Shown here: positions 5,553-5,966 of the stretch, piece after piece
How the letters are laid out: every line of letters starts with the position of its first letter
Numbering within the stretch: the first letter of the stretch is position 1
DNA from: Actinomycetota bacterium
GTDB taxonomy: Bacteria > Actinomycetota > Thermoleophilia > Gaiellales > Gaiellaceae
Length of the DNA: 5,966 bases
Direction of reading: 5' to 3'
NCBI GenBank assembly: GCA_005883235.1
Contig: VAYE01000046.1
Location: 1-5,966, forward strand
Made by a program: the position numbers and the translations under genes
The notes under the pieces: model-generated
The model's database searches: none
The model's input: the letters and a program-made list of their open reading frames with translations, nothing else
Told to the model about the DNA's origin: nothing

Positions 5553-5966
5553 CGCTCGTCCCGGGCGTCGTCGGGGGGTCGGAGACGTATGCGCGGGAGC
5601 TCGTCCGCGCACTGGCGCGGGTCGGGGAGCTCGACTACCGCGTCTACGTGCCGACGATCGCCGCGGACGCGGCGGACGGGCTGCCCTCGCGCGTGGTCGG
5701 CGCCTATCCGGCGGGGCGGTCGATGCCGCGGCGTGCCGCGGCGATGGCCTACGCGGCCGCGGCTCCGTGGCCGGTGCGCCGCGAGCTCGAGCTCGGGCAG
5801 CTCGACGCGATCCACTTCCCGCTGAGCGTCATGCTCCCGCCGGTCTCGCGGCCCCCCGCGGCGACGACGGTGCTCGACGTCCAGCACGAGCTCTACCCGC
5901 GCTTCTTCTCGCGCGCCGAGCTGGCCTACCGGCGCATTGTCTACGGCTGGACGGTGCGCCGGAGCC
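5531..5966 (+). CDS. GT4-type glycosyltransferase, N-terminal 145 residues (3' end beyond window)
   Basis: This is the acceptor half of a GT-B glycosyltransferase. The N-terminus, VGISLLTLVPGVVGGSETYA (2-21), carries the glycine loop (G15-G16-S-E) of GT4 enzymes, followed by an amphipathic helix RELVRALAR (22-30). IHFPLSVMLPP (94-104) and TVLDVQHELYPRFFS (113-127) match the second and third parts of the Rossmann-like N-terminal domain, with H119 and E120 in the DVQHE block. The donor-binding half is outside the window. GTG 5531 is chosen because no other start lies just before the GGSE loop; it overlaps the channel gene end by 22 bases. No clear Shine-Dalgarno is seen, so coupling to the channel gene is likely. 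It probably belongs to the same glycan locus as the minus-strand glycosyltransferases, but specificity cannot be told. Confidence 0.9.
   Translation, partial: MVGISLLTLVPGVVGGSETYARELVRALARVGELDYRVYVPTIAADAADGLPSRVVGAYPAGRSMPRRAAAMAYAAAAPWPVRRELELGQLDAIHFPLSVMLPPVSRPPAATTVLDVQHELYPRFFSRAELAYRRIVYGWTVRRS

Overview
The window is very GC-rich. Its large genes use almost only G- or C-ending codons, several starts are GTG or TTG, and two genes look leaderless. This fits a high-GC actinobacterium. The protein flavour (TMEM175-like channel, GT4 enzymes, a methyltransferase with a coiled-coil front end) suggests the Thermoleophilia side of the phylum, but that placement is inference and was not searched. 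No RNA genes, insertion sequences, CRISPR arrays or phage genes were seen.

Layout. Bases 1-4581 hold a tightly packed minus-strand operon read from right to left: a broken SAM-dependent methyltransferase (4581-3491), a GT4 glycosyltransferase (3494-2469), a second, divergent GT4 glycosyltransferase (2472-1246), and a polytopic GT-C/PMT-like membrane glycosyltransferase that runs off the left edge (1256-1). The first two junctions are 4-base ATGA overlaps and the third is an 11-base overlap, so the genes are probably co-transcribed and translationally coupled. A TACAAT box six bases before the methyltransferase ATG looks like a leaderless promoter for the operon.

Bases 4582-4949 are a small regulatory island. 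It contains a 66-codon minus-strand gene of unknown function whose codon use is clearly unlike its neighbours, and a divergent promoter region with a perfect 12-bp palindrome.

Bases 4950-5966 read rightward: a six-helix TMEM175/DUF1211 channel-family protein, overlapped by 22 bases by the start of another GT4 glycosyltransferase cut by the right edge.

Together this looks like part of a cell-surface glycan or glycoconjugate locus. The cytosolic GT4 enzymes would build a glycan from nucleotide sugars, the GT-C enzyme would transfer a sugar from a lipid carrier on the outer face of the membrane, and the methyltransferase would modify the product. The most notable observation is that the methyltransferase has lost about 100 bases, including the whole SAM-binding glycine motif, with a frame change at the join. 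This is either a real pseudogene or an assembly error. I found no clearly new defence or mobile system.
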